49,062 nt of DNA from a virus. The notes under the pieces were generated by a model. That model was not told the DNA's origin. It saw nothing but the letters and a program-made list of their open reading frames with translations, and did not search any database. The position numbers and the translations under genes are program-made. The DNA lies in IMG/VR virus record IMGVR_UViG_3300044612_001598, positions 1 to 49,062 of that record. One strand, written 5' to 3'. Positions 23,073 through 30,830 of this stretch are shown here, in pieces (position 1 is the first letter of the stretch; each line of letters begins with the position of its first letter).

Positions 23073-23523
23073 TACAAGGCCAACAGCCTACATCTTCGAT
23101 GTAGATGGAACTCTAGCCAATGTAGATCCATACATACATCTTGTTCGTGGCTCTAATAGGGACTATGAGGCTTTTCATGAGGCTTCTATAGATGCCCTGC
23201 CAAATGTAGATGTTGTTCAGATGTTAAATAATGCTGTTTCTGATAAACATGCAATACTTGTTGTAACATCAAGAAAAGAAAAATGGAGAGGTTTAACTTC
23301 TATGTGGCTTGCAAAAAATAATCTCAGGTCACACGCATTATTTATGAGGTCTGATGAAGATAATAGGCCAGACTATGAAGTTAAGAAAGACATCTTAGAT
23401 AAGATTGATAAGCATTGGAATGTTGTTCACGCAGTAGATGATAATCCAAATGTTATCAGATTATGGGAAAATCACAAAATTCCTACTACCAAGATTGGTA
23501 CCTGGGACGGGGACAAGTCTTGA
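23056..23523 (+). CDS. HAD-superfamily phosphatase (polynucleotide 3'-phosphatase-like)
   Basis: 155 residues. AYIFDVDGTLANVD gives the HAD nucleophile DxD; VTSRKEKWR is motif II and VHAVDDNPN motif IV, in the order seen in the phosphatase half of T4 Pnk-type polynucleotide kinases. No kinase domain is attached. Likely removes phosphate from nucleic-acid ends or nucleotides; substrate is inferred. Confidence 0.75.
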   Translation: MLIRIDTRPTAYIFDVDGTLANVDPYIHLVRGSNRDYEAFHEASIDALPNVDVVQMLNNAVSDKHAILVVTSRKEKWRGLTSMWLAKNNLRSHALFMRSDEDNRPDYEVKKDILDKIDKHWNVVHAVDDNPNVIRLWENHKIPTTKIGTWDGDKS

Positions 23524-23554
23524 CTTACAACGAAGAGAATGGTATGATTAGTCT

Positions 23555-23692
23555 ATGAGCAAACAAATTAAGAAGATATATAAGTGCAAGGAGTGTGAAA
23601 CTTCTATTACGATTGTAACAAAGGTTCACGAACTTCCAGAATCAATTATCTGTCCTTGTGACAATGTGGCAGAAAACCAAGTGACTAAATGA
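23555..23692 (+). CDS. Small zinc-ribbon protein, leaderless start
   Basis: 45 residues with YKCKECE and ICPCDN. TTGACT-N17-TATGAT-N6-ATG. ATGA overlap with the next gene. Confidence 0.6.
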   Translation: MSKQIKKIYKCKECETSITIVTKVHELPESIICPCDNVAENQVTK

Positions 23693-23841
23693 AAAAGTCC
23701 AACAACAAAGTATCTCAGCATAAAATTAAGAGAGCAAACAAAAACAAAAAAAGAATACAGTCCAAGCCTTATTTGTCAAGGTTTGAACGTAAGCAAAAAG
23801 CAATCAGAGAAGGAATTATCTTTGATGCGTTAAATTCTTAA
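23689..23841 (+). CDS. Small very basic protein
   Basis: 50 residues, over one third Lys/Arg (IKRANKNKKRIQSKP). Likely nucleic-acid or ribosome associated by charge. Coupled ATGA start. Confidence 0.5.
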   Translation: MKKSNNKVSQHKIKRANKNKKRIQSKPYLSRFERKQKAIREGIIFDALNS

Positions 23842-23862
23842 CAATTAGGTTTGGAGTTTGTT

Positions 23863-24006
23863 ATGATTGATCAAGACAAGTTAAATAAGATTCCAGAAGA
23901 AATAAAGTTATACATAATTAAAGAACACGTAAAGAAACAGTTCTATTGGACTGTAGGGTTCTTATCTTTTTTAGTTGGAACATTCTTTGGTTTATTAATT
24001 AAATAG
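23863..24006 (+). CDS. Small membrane protein
   Basis: 47 residues: charged N-terminus then one C-terminal membrane helix (TVGFLSFLVGTFFGLLI). GGAG 6 bases before the ATG. Immediately upstream of the tRNA cluster. Confidence 0.5.
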   Translation: MIDQDKLNKIPEEIKLYIIKEHVKKQFYWTVGFLSFLVGTFFGLLIK

Positions 24007-24012
24007 GGACTA

Positions 24013-24087
24013 GCACCAGTAGCCAAGTTGGTTAAGGCACCGAACTCATAATTCGGCTATTCGTAGGTTCAAGTCCTACCTGGTGTA
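24013..24087 (+). tRNA. tRNA-Met (CAT)
   Basis: 75 bases. Acceptor GCACCAG pairs with CTGGTGT (one G-T); anticodon stem CCGAA/TTCGG, loop CTCATAA. Elongator Met is most likely; a lysidine-type Ile(CAT) cannot be excluded from sequence alone. First of five clustered tRNAs. Confidence 0.88.
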
Positions 24088-24091
24088 CTAG

Positions 24092-24165
24092 ACATCTGTA
24101 ACTCAGTTGGTTAGAGTACCTGCCTTATATGCAGAGAGCCGAAGGTTCAAGTCCTTCCAGATGTA
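24092..24165 (+). tRNA. tRNA-Ile (TAT)
   Basis: 74 bases. Acceptor ACATCTG/CAGATGT; loop CTTATAT gives anticodon TAT, which reads ATA directly. That supports the AT-rich codon use of this phage. One mismatch at the base of the anticodon stem. Confidence 0.87.
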
Positions 24166-24169
24166 CGAT

Positions 24170-24243
24170 GCGGATGTTGCATATTGGTAGTGCCTCTGCC
24201 TTCCAAGCAGAAGGGGTGAGTTCGATTCTCATCATCCGCTCCA
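24170..24243 (+). tRNA. tRNA-Gly (TCC)
   Basis: Acceptor GCGGATG/CATCCGC, loop CTTCCAA giving anticodon TCC, and an encoded CCA at 24241-24243, unlike the other tRNAs here. Confidence 0.92.
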
Positions 24244-24244
24244 A

Positions 24245-24317
24245 GTCTCCATCGTCTAGTGGCCCAGGACTCTGCCCTTTCACGGCAGCAACACGGATTC
24301 GAATTCCGTTGGAGATA
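24245..24317 (+). tRNA. tRNA-Glu (TTC)
   Basis: 73 bases. Anticodon stem CTGCC/GGCAG, loop CTTTCAC (anticodon TTC); acceptor GTCTCCA/TGGAGAT with one G-T; T-loop TTCGAAT. Confidence 0.9.
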
Positions 24318-24321
24318 CTTT

Positions 24322-24394
24322 ACCTCTGTAGTTCAGTGGACAGAACGATGGACTTCTAAGCCATGCGTCGCAAGTTCGATTCTTGCCAGGGGTA
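24322..24394 (+). tRNA. tRNA-Arg (TCT)
   Basis: 73 bases. Loop CTTCTAA gives anticodon TCT for AGA/AGG; acceptor ACCTCTG/CAGGGGT. Last of the cluster; a TATAAT element follows before the Hsp20 gene. Confidence 0.92.
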
Positions 24395-24464
24395 CTTATG
24401 ATATAATATATTTGCCTGCCCAATAGGGGGGTAATTTAACTTATTCGCTTGAAAGGGGAATAAC

Positions 24465-24881
24465 ATGGTAACAAAGTACGCTATGGATCTATTCAATGAT
24501 CCTTTTTTTATTGGCTTTAACAGAGAGTTAAATCGCCTAAATACTGCACACAAAACAAACTCACAGTCATATCCTCCGTATGATCTTCTTAAACTAGATG
24601 AAGACACATATCAGATCTCTTTGGCTATTGCTGGTTTTTCAAAGGAAGATATTGATGTATCCGTAGATAATGGAACACTAATTATTAAGGGTGAGATTGT
24701 AGAAGTAACAGATGCAGAGGTAGTTCATAAAGGCATCGCAGGAAGAAAGTTCGTAAGATCTTTTGCACTGGGAGAATATATGGAAGTAACTTCTGCAGAA
24801 CTTAAGGATGGCATGCTGCATGTTCATGTAGTACGCATTGTTCCTGAAGAAAAGAAGCCTAAATCTATTAAAATTAAGTAG
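24465..24881 (+). CDS. Hsp20/alpha-crystallin small heat-shock protein
   Basis: 138 residues, typical length for the family. N-terminal LFNDPFFIGFNRELNRLN is IbpA-like. The alpha-crystallin core runs from DTYQISLAIAGFSKEDIDVS to an ELKDGMLHVHV...PEEKKPK end, with GxLxxxx equivalents. Such proteins hold unfolding proteins in solution; phage versions may help particle assembly or stress during infection. GAAAGGGG ribosome site. Promoter TATAAT near 24402. Confidence 0.92.
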   Translation: MVTKYAMDLFNDPFFIGFNRELNRLNTAHKTNSQSYPPYDLLKLDEDTYQISLAIAGFSKEDIDVSVDNGTLIIKGEIVEVTDAEVVHKGIAGRKFVRSFALGEYMEVTSAELKDGMLHVHVVRIVPEEKKPKSIKIK

Positions 24882-24907
24882 TATAATAGATAACATTCCG
24901 ATATAAG

Positions 24908-25008
24908 ACTTTAAAAGGTTTTACAACGGATGCTCCTATGAGTGGAGAGTTAGCAGGAGTCGAGTCTTCGTGGCTAATAGACCTGAGCAGTCGTCTATAA
25001 ACTGCTCA
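24908..25008 (+). ncRNA. Possible structured RNA ending in hairpin copy 7
   Basis: AAGACT pairs with AGTCTT around an inner CTCCT...AGGAG stem, then CCTGAGCA...AAACTGCTCA (24982-25008), the seventh copy of the 3'-UTR hairpin. No reading frame explains the region between Hsp20 and 25031. Transcript not proven. Confidence 0.35.
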
Positions 25009-25024
25009 TTTCCTATGCTACAAT

Positions 25025-25116
25025 ATAATTGTCCCACACAGGACCTTAGTGATGGATTAGTTACCCATTGGATAGAGACCGTGGCGCAAGTCAGGTGAAT
25101 TGCTTGTGTGGGACCT
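25025..25116 (+). ncRNA. Candidate structured noncoding RNA
   Basis: GTCCCACACA (25031-25040) and TGTGTGGGAC (25105-25114) form a perfect 10-bp closing stem. Inside are ATGG/CCAT and GCAA/TTGC helices. TACAAT lies about 6 bases before the stem, so transcription would start at its 5' base. It is not a tRNA (no T-arm). It may be a small RNA or a leader for the HNH gene. Confidence 0.5.
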
Positions 25117-25141
25117 AACATTTGGCGGTATAATAATATCA

Positions 25142-25408
25142 ATGACTGACAAAGAGTTAGACCATTATAATAAGCAGCAGTATAAAAAGATGCTTGCTAA
25201 GATAAAAGAGGATTCTGGCTGTGTAGATTGTGGTGTTAGTAATCATATAATCCTAGACTTTGATCACATAAGAGATAAAAAATACAACGTATCAAGAATG
25301 ATCCATGATGGTTTTTCATGGAAGGCTATCAAGAAAGAGATAGAAAAGTGTGAGGTAGTTTGTGCTAACTGTCACAGGATAAGAACACACAATCGCCTTG
25401 CTGGCTAA
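25142..25408 (+). CDS. HNH endonuclease
   Basis: 88 residues. CVDCG, then LDFDHI (the central His) and VCANCHRIRTHNRLA at the C-terminus form a complete HNH zinc-containing nuclease motif. Small free-standing HNH proteins of phages act as homing endonucleases or packaging aids. TATAAT ends 7 bases before the ATG. Directly downstream of the structured RNA candidate. Confidence 0.88.
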   Translation: MTDKELDHYNKQQYKKMLAKIKEDSGCVDCGVSNHIILDFDHIRDKKYNVSRMIHDGFSWKAIKKEIEKCEVVCANCHRIRTHNRLAG

Positions 25409-25426
25409 GTATGATATACTGATAGT

Positions 25427-25744
25427 ATGAGTGATGATTCAATGATGCCAACAAGCACCTATCAAGGATGCGACTGCGAAACCTGCAAACAACTAAATGT
25501 AGATTGTCCAGACTGTCCTGTATGCTCTTCAGATAACGACTCAGAGGTTGCTATGGCTATGTATGACTCATCAATAGGGAAGGCTGATCCATGTTGGGAA
25601 GGCTACGTTCAAAGAGGAATGAAGCCAGGGGCAGATGGAAAACCAGTTCCAAACTGTGTGCCAGTGGCAAAGACAGAGTCTATATTCTTTTCAGCAAAAG
25701 ATTACTCAAAGCAAACAAGAGTTACTAACCTATTTAAGGAATAA
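25427..25744 (+). CDS. Cys-rich protein with phage C-terminal motif
   Basis: 105 residues. CDCETC and CPDCPVC form a Cys-rich zinc-binding region. DPCWEGYVQRGMKPGADGKP...PNCVPV matches a short motif found in diverse phage proteins, including ends of prohead-protease-type proteins. TATACT ends 6 bases before the ATG. Function unknown. Confidence 0.65.
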   Translation: MSDDSMMPTSTYQGCDCETCKQLNVDCPDCPVCSSDNDSEVAMAMYDSSIGKADPCWEGYVQRGMKPGADGKPVPNCVPVAKTESIFFSAKDYSKQTRVTNLFKE

Positions 25745-25746
25745 TT

Positions 25747-25875
25747 ATGCCAAAGAAAAAAGCATCAGCGTTTAACCCTATTCAGATTAAAGATGGATGG
25801 ATTGTTAGATTATACAAAGATGGTCGCATTAAGTCTAAGATTGCACCGTATGAAGTAAAGCATAAAAAGAATTAA
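25747..25875 (+). CDS. Small basic protein
   Basis: 42 residues, Lys-rich, beta-hairpin-like (DGWIVRLYKDGRIKSKI). Follows the previous gene by 2 bases and converges on the RsmI-like gene with a 4-base overlap. Confidence 0.55.
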   Translation: MPKKKASAFNPIQIKDGWIVRLYKDGRIKSKIAPYEVKHKKN

Positions 25876-26642
25876 GCAACTGCAACCTTTTTATCTTTTC
25901 CATCAACAACAATACACATCTTGTGTAACTTAGTTGGGTTGTTATCTATATATTCTTTTATTGTTTTTAGTGTTCCTCTAAGTACATACTCATTAGGGTA
26001 GGTAAGGTTTGTACAAAAGACTGCATTTCTGTTCTCCCCAAATTTTTCAACAGCCTTATTAATAAAGTAGAAAGCACTATTTGTAGGCCAAACTTTGTTA
26101 ATCTTCTCCTCATTGTCTGAAGGCAGATGTAGAGGATTTTGTAATAAAAAGATCATTGGGTTATCTTTTTGAAGAAGTATTTCCCACAAAATTTCTTCAT
26201 GACCCTGTTCATTGTGTGGAGGAAACTGCTCAAAAGAGAAACCATTTCCAACATTTGCAGTAATTGCAGCAGCAATAATTGTTGATGGTCCAGGAGAAAC
26301 TTTTACTGGTATATTCTTTTTAACTGCTAGGTAGGTAAGTGTATGTCCTGGATCACATACTCCTGGCATTCCTTCGTCAGAGACAATGTGTACATCTTCC
26401 CCTGATAATAATTTATTTATGATTAAATCTTTATTGTTAAACTCACGATCATTACCAACAGAATAGGATATGTCTACTATCTCTGCAGTATAACTTAAAT
26501 TGTTTTCTTTACAAAATTCTGAAAATCTACCCTCATCTTCAACACATATAGTTGTTGCATTTGTCACAGCATTGATAAGCCTATCGCTTATATCTTCAGG
26601 GTTTCCAATTGGAGATCCTATTAAGTATAATGTACCATTCAT
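25872..26642 (-). CDS. RsmI-like tetrapyrrole-methylase-fold methyltransferase
   Basis: 256 residues. LYLIGSPIGNPEDISDR, ICVEDEGRFSEF, VHIVSDEGMPGVCDPGHTL and VKVSPGPSTIIAAA match, in order, the motifs of RsmI (16S rRNA C1402 2'-O-methyltransferase; family motifs GTPIGN, EDTR, SDAGTP, PGPSA). The ED(T/E)(R/G) region is altered. Cytoplasmic; SAM-dependent. A phage copy could modify host rRNA or another substrate. Preceded by a coupled 16-codon leader peptide. Confidence 0.8.
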   Translation of the reverse strand: MNGTLYLIGSPIGNPEDISDRLINAVTNATTICVEDEGRFSEFCKENNLSYTAEIVDISYSVGNDREFNNKDLIINKLLSGEDVHIVSDEGMPGVCDPGHTLTYLAVKKNIPVKVSPGPSTIIAAAITANVGNGFSFEQFPPHNEQGHEEILWEILLQKDNPMIFLLQNPLHLPSDNEEKINKVWPTNSAFYFINKAVEKFGENRNAVFCTNLTYPNEYVLRGTLKTIKEYIDNNPTKLHKMCIVVDGKDKKVAVA

Positions 26643-26692
26643 TAGTATATAAACTTCCTATCTTTGTTTAATTCTTTTAGAATTTTTTTCAT
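26642..26692 (-). CDS. 16-residue coupled leader peptide
   Basis: MKKILKELNKDRKFIY with an AGGAG ribosome site; its stop shares the A of the RsmI-like ATG (TAATG). It may couple translation of the methyltransferase to ribosome traffic. Short and uncertain. Confidence 0.4.
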   Translation of the reverse strand: MKKILKELNKDRKFIY

Positions 26693-26702
26693 CCTATATC
26701 TC

Positions 26703-27743
26703 CTAATTATTTTTTTTATGATTTTCATTTAACAATCCCCTATCTTTTATAAATTTAATAAATTGATTCTTCCAGTTAAGTTGTACTAAAAACCCTGGAT
26801 GTCCATCTCTTGCATCCATATCTCCATCTTCTAACTTACCATCTTTTCTAAACTCTTCTACAAAGGACTCTGTTACACCATATAGTCTTACATATGATTC
26901 TAAAAATAGATCGCAGTTTGTTAGACTTACCTGGCCAGATCCATCCCACATACCCCAAACAACTTTTGTATTTTTAGAATTACAGTATTCAATAAATAGG
27001 TTCCAAGAAGTTAGCCATGCTGGGAAAGCACGTCTGCATTCATCTAATGTTGGAAAAACATTGATATTTATTCCGTGATAAGGATGACCTTCTCTTAAGG
27101 TCTTAGCCTCTTCTAGTTCTTCTTCTGTTCCTTCTGCAGCGTATGGATACTGTTGAGCATATATCCATTTATCCTGCTTAGCATCCCAATAATAGTCTCT
27201 GAGTATGTTTGGGTGGTTTACAACAAATATGTCTGGAGATCCAAATCTTTTTTCATAATCAAGATAGGATGATATTATCTTGTGCCATCCGTAGCCACCT
27301 TTTCCTAGATTAAAATATCCAGAAACTTTATAATCTTTAGATATTTCTTCATACAGCATATGAGACCAAGTTTTCTCTATTGTAGCCCCAACTCCTTCTG
27401 TATTAGAACAGCCCCCAAAAACAATATGTAGTCCCTCATGATCTTCTTTAAAGTTATCTGATCTAAAAAAATCTTTATTGTATTTATAGTCAACTTCCCA
27501 GTCTTCTCTGCCATCAAGAATTCTTTCTGGAGGAATTTTGCTAAAGTGATGATAGTCTCCATCAAAAAAGTAACCGTACAACTTGTAGTATTCATCGAGA
27601 TCTCTTTTTAGATTAACAAACGCATTTGATCTTCCCCATGTAGGGTCTAACTTGCCAATAAACAACTCATCTATAGCATCTTTTGGAAACTCAACGTCTA
27701 TCATCTTGCTATCATTTCTGGCTCTTCTTTTATGTAGGTCCAT
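26703..27743 (-). CDS. SGNH/GDSL-type hydrolase-like protein (paralog B)
   Basis: 346 residues. LHIVFGGCSNTEGVGATIEKTW carries the GxSxTxG nucleophile block; YFNLGKGGYG is block II; the C-terminal DARDGHPGFLVQ supplies Asp and His in the expected DxxH arrangement. Longest of the three paralogs. Probably an esterase or acyl-editing enzyme; start overlaps the upstream methyltransferase gene. Confidence 0.72.
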   Translation of the reverse strand: MDLHKRRARNDSKMIDVEFPKDAIDELFIGKLDPTWGRSNAFVNLKRDLDEYYKLYGYFFDGDYHHFSKIPPERILDGREDWEVDYKYNKDFFRSDNFKEDHEGLHIVFGGCSNTEGVGATIEKTWSHMLYEEISKDYKVSGYFNLGKGGYGWHKIISSYLDYEKRFGSPDIFVVNHPNILRDYYWDAKQDKWIYAQQYPYAAEGTEEELEEAKTLREGHPYHGININVFPTLDECRRAFPAWLTSWNLFIEYCNSKNTKVVWGMWDGSGQVSLTNCDLFLESYVRLYGVTESFVEEFRKDGKLEDGDMDARDGHPGFLVQLNWKNQFIKFIKDRGLLNENHKKNN

Positions 27744-28440
27744 TACTACCTTTCCTTATGTATATATCGTAAAATCCTAGATTGTGTAGGGCAATAGCAT
27801 CTACTTCCCAGTCTGGATTATCGTGTAAGAACTCGTTTACTGTTTGAAATGTACCATATGGGGTATCTTCTATTATACCATCGTAGATAAGATAGTCATT
27901 TAGACCAATAACTCCTCCTTCTTCTACAAGCAAAGAACAATGTTTGAGAACCTCTCTTGTAAGAAACCTATCATTTGAAACATCTATATAGATTAAGTTA
28001 TATTTGTTTTTTAATTCTGGAAGAACTTTTGTTGCATCACCTTTGATTGTTCTAACATTTTTATAAGAACTAAACTTATCAATAATATACTGTTCATGTG
28101 TATCTGGGGTATATAGAAGTTCATGCTTAAAACCATTGCACTGGCATGATTCAAACTTTCTCCATGACCAGCACTTTAGGTCCTGGTTATACAGGTCCAC
28201 AAGGTCTGCTGATTGGGCTTCAGTAGCATCAAGGAACATCTGAACAGAGTATCCCCAAGCAACCCCTACCTCCATGTACTTTATACCTTTAGGAAGGCTT
28301 TTAGCGTACTCTTCCCTTGAAGAAAATAGTCTTGCATTGTTGAGTTGCTTTTGACTAATCTTTTCAGAATCCTCTATCTCATCTATATTCATAGATTTTA
28401 TAGCCTCATCTGACATAGGCCTAACAGGTCTTCTAGCCAT
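27730..28440 (-). CDS. Class I SAM-dependent methyltransferase
   Basis: 236 residues. YMEVGVAWGYSVQMFLD is the SAM-binding motif I, with TIKGDATKVLPEL and NLIYIDVSNDR as later motifs, as in the Methyltransf_24 (sugar/O-methyltransferase) group. Sits between sulfotransferase and SGNH genes, so a glycan-modifying role is inferred. Overlaps both neighbours. Confidence 0.75.
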   Translation of the reverse strand: MARRPVRPMSDEAIKSMNIDEIEDSEKISQKQLNNARLFSSREEYAKSLPKGIKYMEVGVAWGYSVQMFLDATEAQSADLVDLYNQDLKCWSWRKFESCQCNGFKHELLYTPDTHEQYIIDKFSSYKNVRTIKGDATKVLPELKNKYNLIYIDVSNDRFLTREVLKHCSLLVEEGGVIGLNDYLIYDGIIEDTPYGTFQTVNEFLHDNPDWEVDAIALHNLGFYDIYIRKGSNGPT

Positions 28441-29140
28441 TTATCTGTCCCTGCTTTTTATATATTTCATCTTTGGCTAACTCAAAAAGTTCAATAGATT
28501 CTTGAAGTCTTCTGTTTTTCTTTACAATATCTAATGCTTCATAGTATATGTCTGGTTTCTTTTCTATTGGTAATGGATTATTAAATCCTGGATTACCTTT
28601 ATCATGTTGGCTTATTCCCTGCCGTGCTTCTTTTAACAAGGTTGGCAAGTCTATATTCTTTACATTAAAATATTCATATTGGAAGTTTGCCATTATACTA
28701 TCTACAACAAATTCTGGATTATCACATACCTGATCAAAAGTGAAGGCTTCCAAGTTTTCAATATTTTTAATAATTGAACCAGACCACCTTTTATACACAT
28801 TAAACTCACCGTCTACAAGTTGATCTAATGATGGCAAACTGTTATTTTCATGTGGCATAGACACACCCATAGTCCTTGTGTTTCCAAATCCACCAATAGT
28901 TTTTGTTACAACTGAAGGTATTATCTCTAGAGGGCTTCTAAGTATTGTTGTTTGAACCACATCTGGGAACTTGGCAAGAAGTGTAACAGGAACATTCTCA
29001 CGTATTATGAATTGACTGTGAATCTCTCCCATTGAAATATTATTATCAAAATTAACTGACTTTAATAGCAAATACTGAAGCCAGGCATGACCAGACCTTG
29101 GGGCACTATTTATTAAAACTCTTATATTTTTCATTTTCAC
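28433..29140 (-). CDS. Sulfotransferase-like protein
   Basis: 235 residues. INSAPRSGHAWLQYLL near residues 10-25 is the 5'-phosphosulfate-binding loop of PAPS-dependent sulfotransferases; TILRSPLEIIPSVV acts as the 3'-phosphate motif. Transfers sulfate from PAPS to sugars or other acceptors. Paired with a second sulfotransferase immediately upstream. Acceptor unknown. Confidence 0.75.
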   Translation of the reverse strand: MKMKNIRVLINSAPRSGHAWLQYLLLKSVNFDNNISMGEIHSQFIIRENVPVTLLAKFPDVVQTTILRSPLEIIPSVVTKTIGGFGNTRTMGVSMPHENNSLPSLDQLVDGEFNVYKRWSGSIIKNIENLEAFTFDQVCDNPEFVVDSIMANFQYEYFNVKNIDLPTLLKEARQGISQHDKGNPGFNNPLPIEKKPDIYYEALDIVKKNRRLQESIELFELAKDEIYKKQGQING

Positions 29141-29150
29141 AATTCTTTAA

Positions 29151-29720
29151 TTAGATACTTTTCTTAGCAAGCATCTCATAATACCTATCATAATGAGCAG
29201 ACAGATCTACCCAAGACACATCCATATCTTCATAATATGGAGATGTTTTACTTGAAACAAGATAGTCTTGACCAGGAATATCCTCTAAAACCTGAATATA
29301 GTCTTCTTTTGACTTAACTCGTAAACCAATATAATCTCCTAAAAATTTACAAACATCGTAAGGCCTTTCAATCAAAGTATTGTAGTCTATAAAGACATCA
29401 GCATGCTCTGTCATATAATCAAAGAAATAGTTATATCCAGTTATATTTGTTAATCCTCTTTCGTGTTTATGCTCTTCCCAGTTAAAGTCTTTTACTCTAT
29501 TAACGGCAGCCTGCTTTGACATTGTAAATGCTGACCTCAAAGTTTCTTCTGGATCTCTAATTATAGTAATAACCTTTTTATCACCAGACCATCTTGGAAA
29601 GTGTGATTTTTTAATTTCAAACCCAGTTAACTGTTTTAAATAAAAAAATAAAAAATGTGATCCAGTTCTTGGATAGGTAATTAGCAAAAAATTATCGTCG
29701 AATTGTTTATTTCCTAGCAT
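29151..29720 (-). CDS. Sulfotransferase-like protein
   Basis: 189 residues from the ATG at 29720, which has TATACT 6 bases before it. LLITYPRTGSHFLFFYL (residues 12-28) is the PAPS-binding P-loop-like motif and IIRDPEETLRSAFTMSK the 3'-phosphate motif. Shorter than many family members. Its leaderless start and divergent neighbour at 29775 define a bidirectional control region. Confidence 0.78.
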   Translation of the reverse strand: MLGNKQFDDNFLLITYPRTGSHFLFFYLKQLTGFEIKKSHFPRWSGDKKVITIIRDPEETLRSAFTMSKQAAVNRVKDFNWEEHKHERGLTNITGYNYFFDYMTEHADVFIDYNTLIERPYDVCKFLGDYIGLRVKSKEDYIQVLEDIPGQDYLVSSKTSPYYEDMDVSWVDLSAHYDRYYEMLAKKSI

Positions 29721-29774
29721 ATATATAGTATACCATAGCATGGTATAATTGAATACGGAAGGTTGGTAAACAAA

Positions 29775-30479
29775 ATGGATCAACAAAGAATGCAAAACGC
29801 TGCTGAAGGATTTACTCAAGACCAGGAAGGCAATAGATACGCTTTTGAAAGCGTTGCGCCTGGAGTTCACCTATATAGGAATGTATGGCCAAACTCAATG
29901 GATACAATGAATAGACTTTTAGACAAAGATTTTTGGGAAGATAAAGATGGAATTAATGGCGCAAAGAAGTGGGTTCGTGAAGATTTTTTTGATGACTTAG
30001 AATATACAAGAGAAAATGGAAAACAATCAGATACCTGCTGGCTATGGGAACATGAAGAGGCAAACAATGCTTTTCGTGGAATAATTGACTCCTACTGTTT
30101 TCACTGGAATATTGATCCAAAAAGCAGAGAGTCTCTAAGAATTTCTAGGTTTTCTAATGGTGAATTCTTTGGTGCACATAGTGATGACTCATATGCAACG
30201 CCAAGAACAGTATCCCTAGTGTATTATCCAAACGATGATTACGAAGGTGGCGAATTAGAGTTTATTCATTTTGGAGTTACAATAAAGCCAAAGGCTGGAG
30301 ATCTTCTTGTTTTCCCATCTGGATACTCTTATGAACACAGAATCCATGAGATTAAAAGTGGAAACCCAAGATGGACAATTGTTTCATTTTTATTCTTTGG
30401 AGAAGATGATGAGTCTGCACTTAGAAGATCAAAACTAAAAGTGTTTCCATATAAACCAGAATTTAAAAAACTTTTTTAA
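29775..30479 (+). CDS. 2OG-Fe(II) oxygenase, prolyl 4-hydroxylase type (copy 1)
   Basis: 234 residues. GAHSDD gives the iron ligands His135 and Asp137; YEGGELEF and GDLLVFPSGYSYEHRIHEI supply the distal His191; Arg199 (GNPRW) fits the 2-oxoglutarate salt bridge. All catalytic positions are present. Hydroxylates protein or small-molecule C-H bonds; P4H types act on proline. ATG 29775 is used; a TTG lies 12 bases upstream near GGAAGG. Confidence 0.88.
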   Translation: MDQQRMQNAAEGFTQDQEGNRYAFESVAPGVHLYRNVWPNSMDTMNRLLDKDFWEDKDGINGAKKWVREDFFDDLEYTRENGKQSDTCWLWEHEEANNAFRGIIDSYCFHWNIDPKSRESLRISRFSNGEFFGAHSDDSYATPRTVSLVYYPNDDYEGGELEFIHFGVTIKPKAGDLLVFPSGYSYEHRIHEIKSGNPRWTIVSFLFFGEDDESALRRSKLKVFPYKPEFKKLF

Positions 30480-30488
30480 ATAGAAAAA

Positions 30489-30519
30489 GGGGGCCGAAAG
30501 GCCCCCTAATTCTTTTTAA
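30489..30519. terminator. Rho-independent terminator (bidirectional)
   Basis: GGGGGCC-GAAA-GGCCCCC hairpin followed by TAATTCTTTTT on the plus strand and preceded by A-rich sequence. Separates the oxygenase from the convergent gene ending at 30521. Confidence 0.9.
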
Positions 30520-30520
30520 A

Positions 30521-30820
30521 CTACTTTACTTGGTTAGTTGTCTTGCCTCCGCCAGATGACTTCTTTGCAGGAGCCTTCTTTGCGGTCTTCTTAACAACCT
30601 TTGCAGACTTAACTGCCTTGTCTACCTCATCTACTGATGGCATCTTGCCAAATGCAGGATCGTTAGGGTTGGCTGCTCTCAATACAACGGGCACAAGTGC
30701 TCCAAGTAGTGAGTATGCTAGTGTCTGTGGATCTGTAACTCCAGACGCATACATTGCTGTTGCTGCTCCAAGAACTGATCTTCCGTATGACGCTAGTGCT
30801 GCTTTAATTTGTTCATTCAT
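30521..30820 (-). CDS. Holin-like small membrane protein with Lys-rich tail
   Basis: 99 residues. A hydrophobic region at about residues 10-48 (SVLGAATAMYASGVTDPQ..LGALVPVVLRA) can cross the membrane, followed by a NPNDPAFGK segment seen in actinophage holin-like proteins, and a Lys/Ala-rich tail ending KKSSGGGKTTNQVK. The tail matches that of the endolysin at 40181-40819. Strong AGGAGG ribosome site. Holin role is likely but not certain. Confidence 0.65.
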   Translation of the reverse strand: MNEQIKAALASYGRSVLGAATAMYASGVTDPQTLAYSLLGALVPVVLRAANPNDPAFGKMPSVDEVDKAVKSAKVVKKTAKKAPAKKSSGGGKTTNQVK

Positions 30821-30830
30821 TTTTTTCCTC

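Noticed and set aside
24129-24359. Plus-strand frame through the tRNA cluster
   Set aside because: Fully covered by tRNA genes.
25031-25114. Structured element considered as a type II tRNA
   Set aside because: The closing stem fits an acceptor, but no T-arm or anticodon arm can be drawn.
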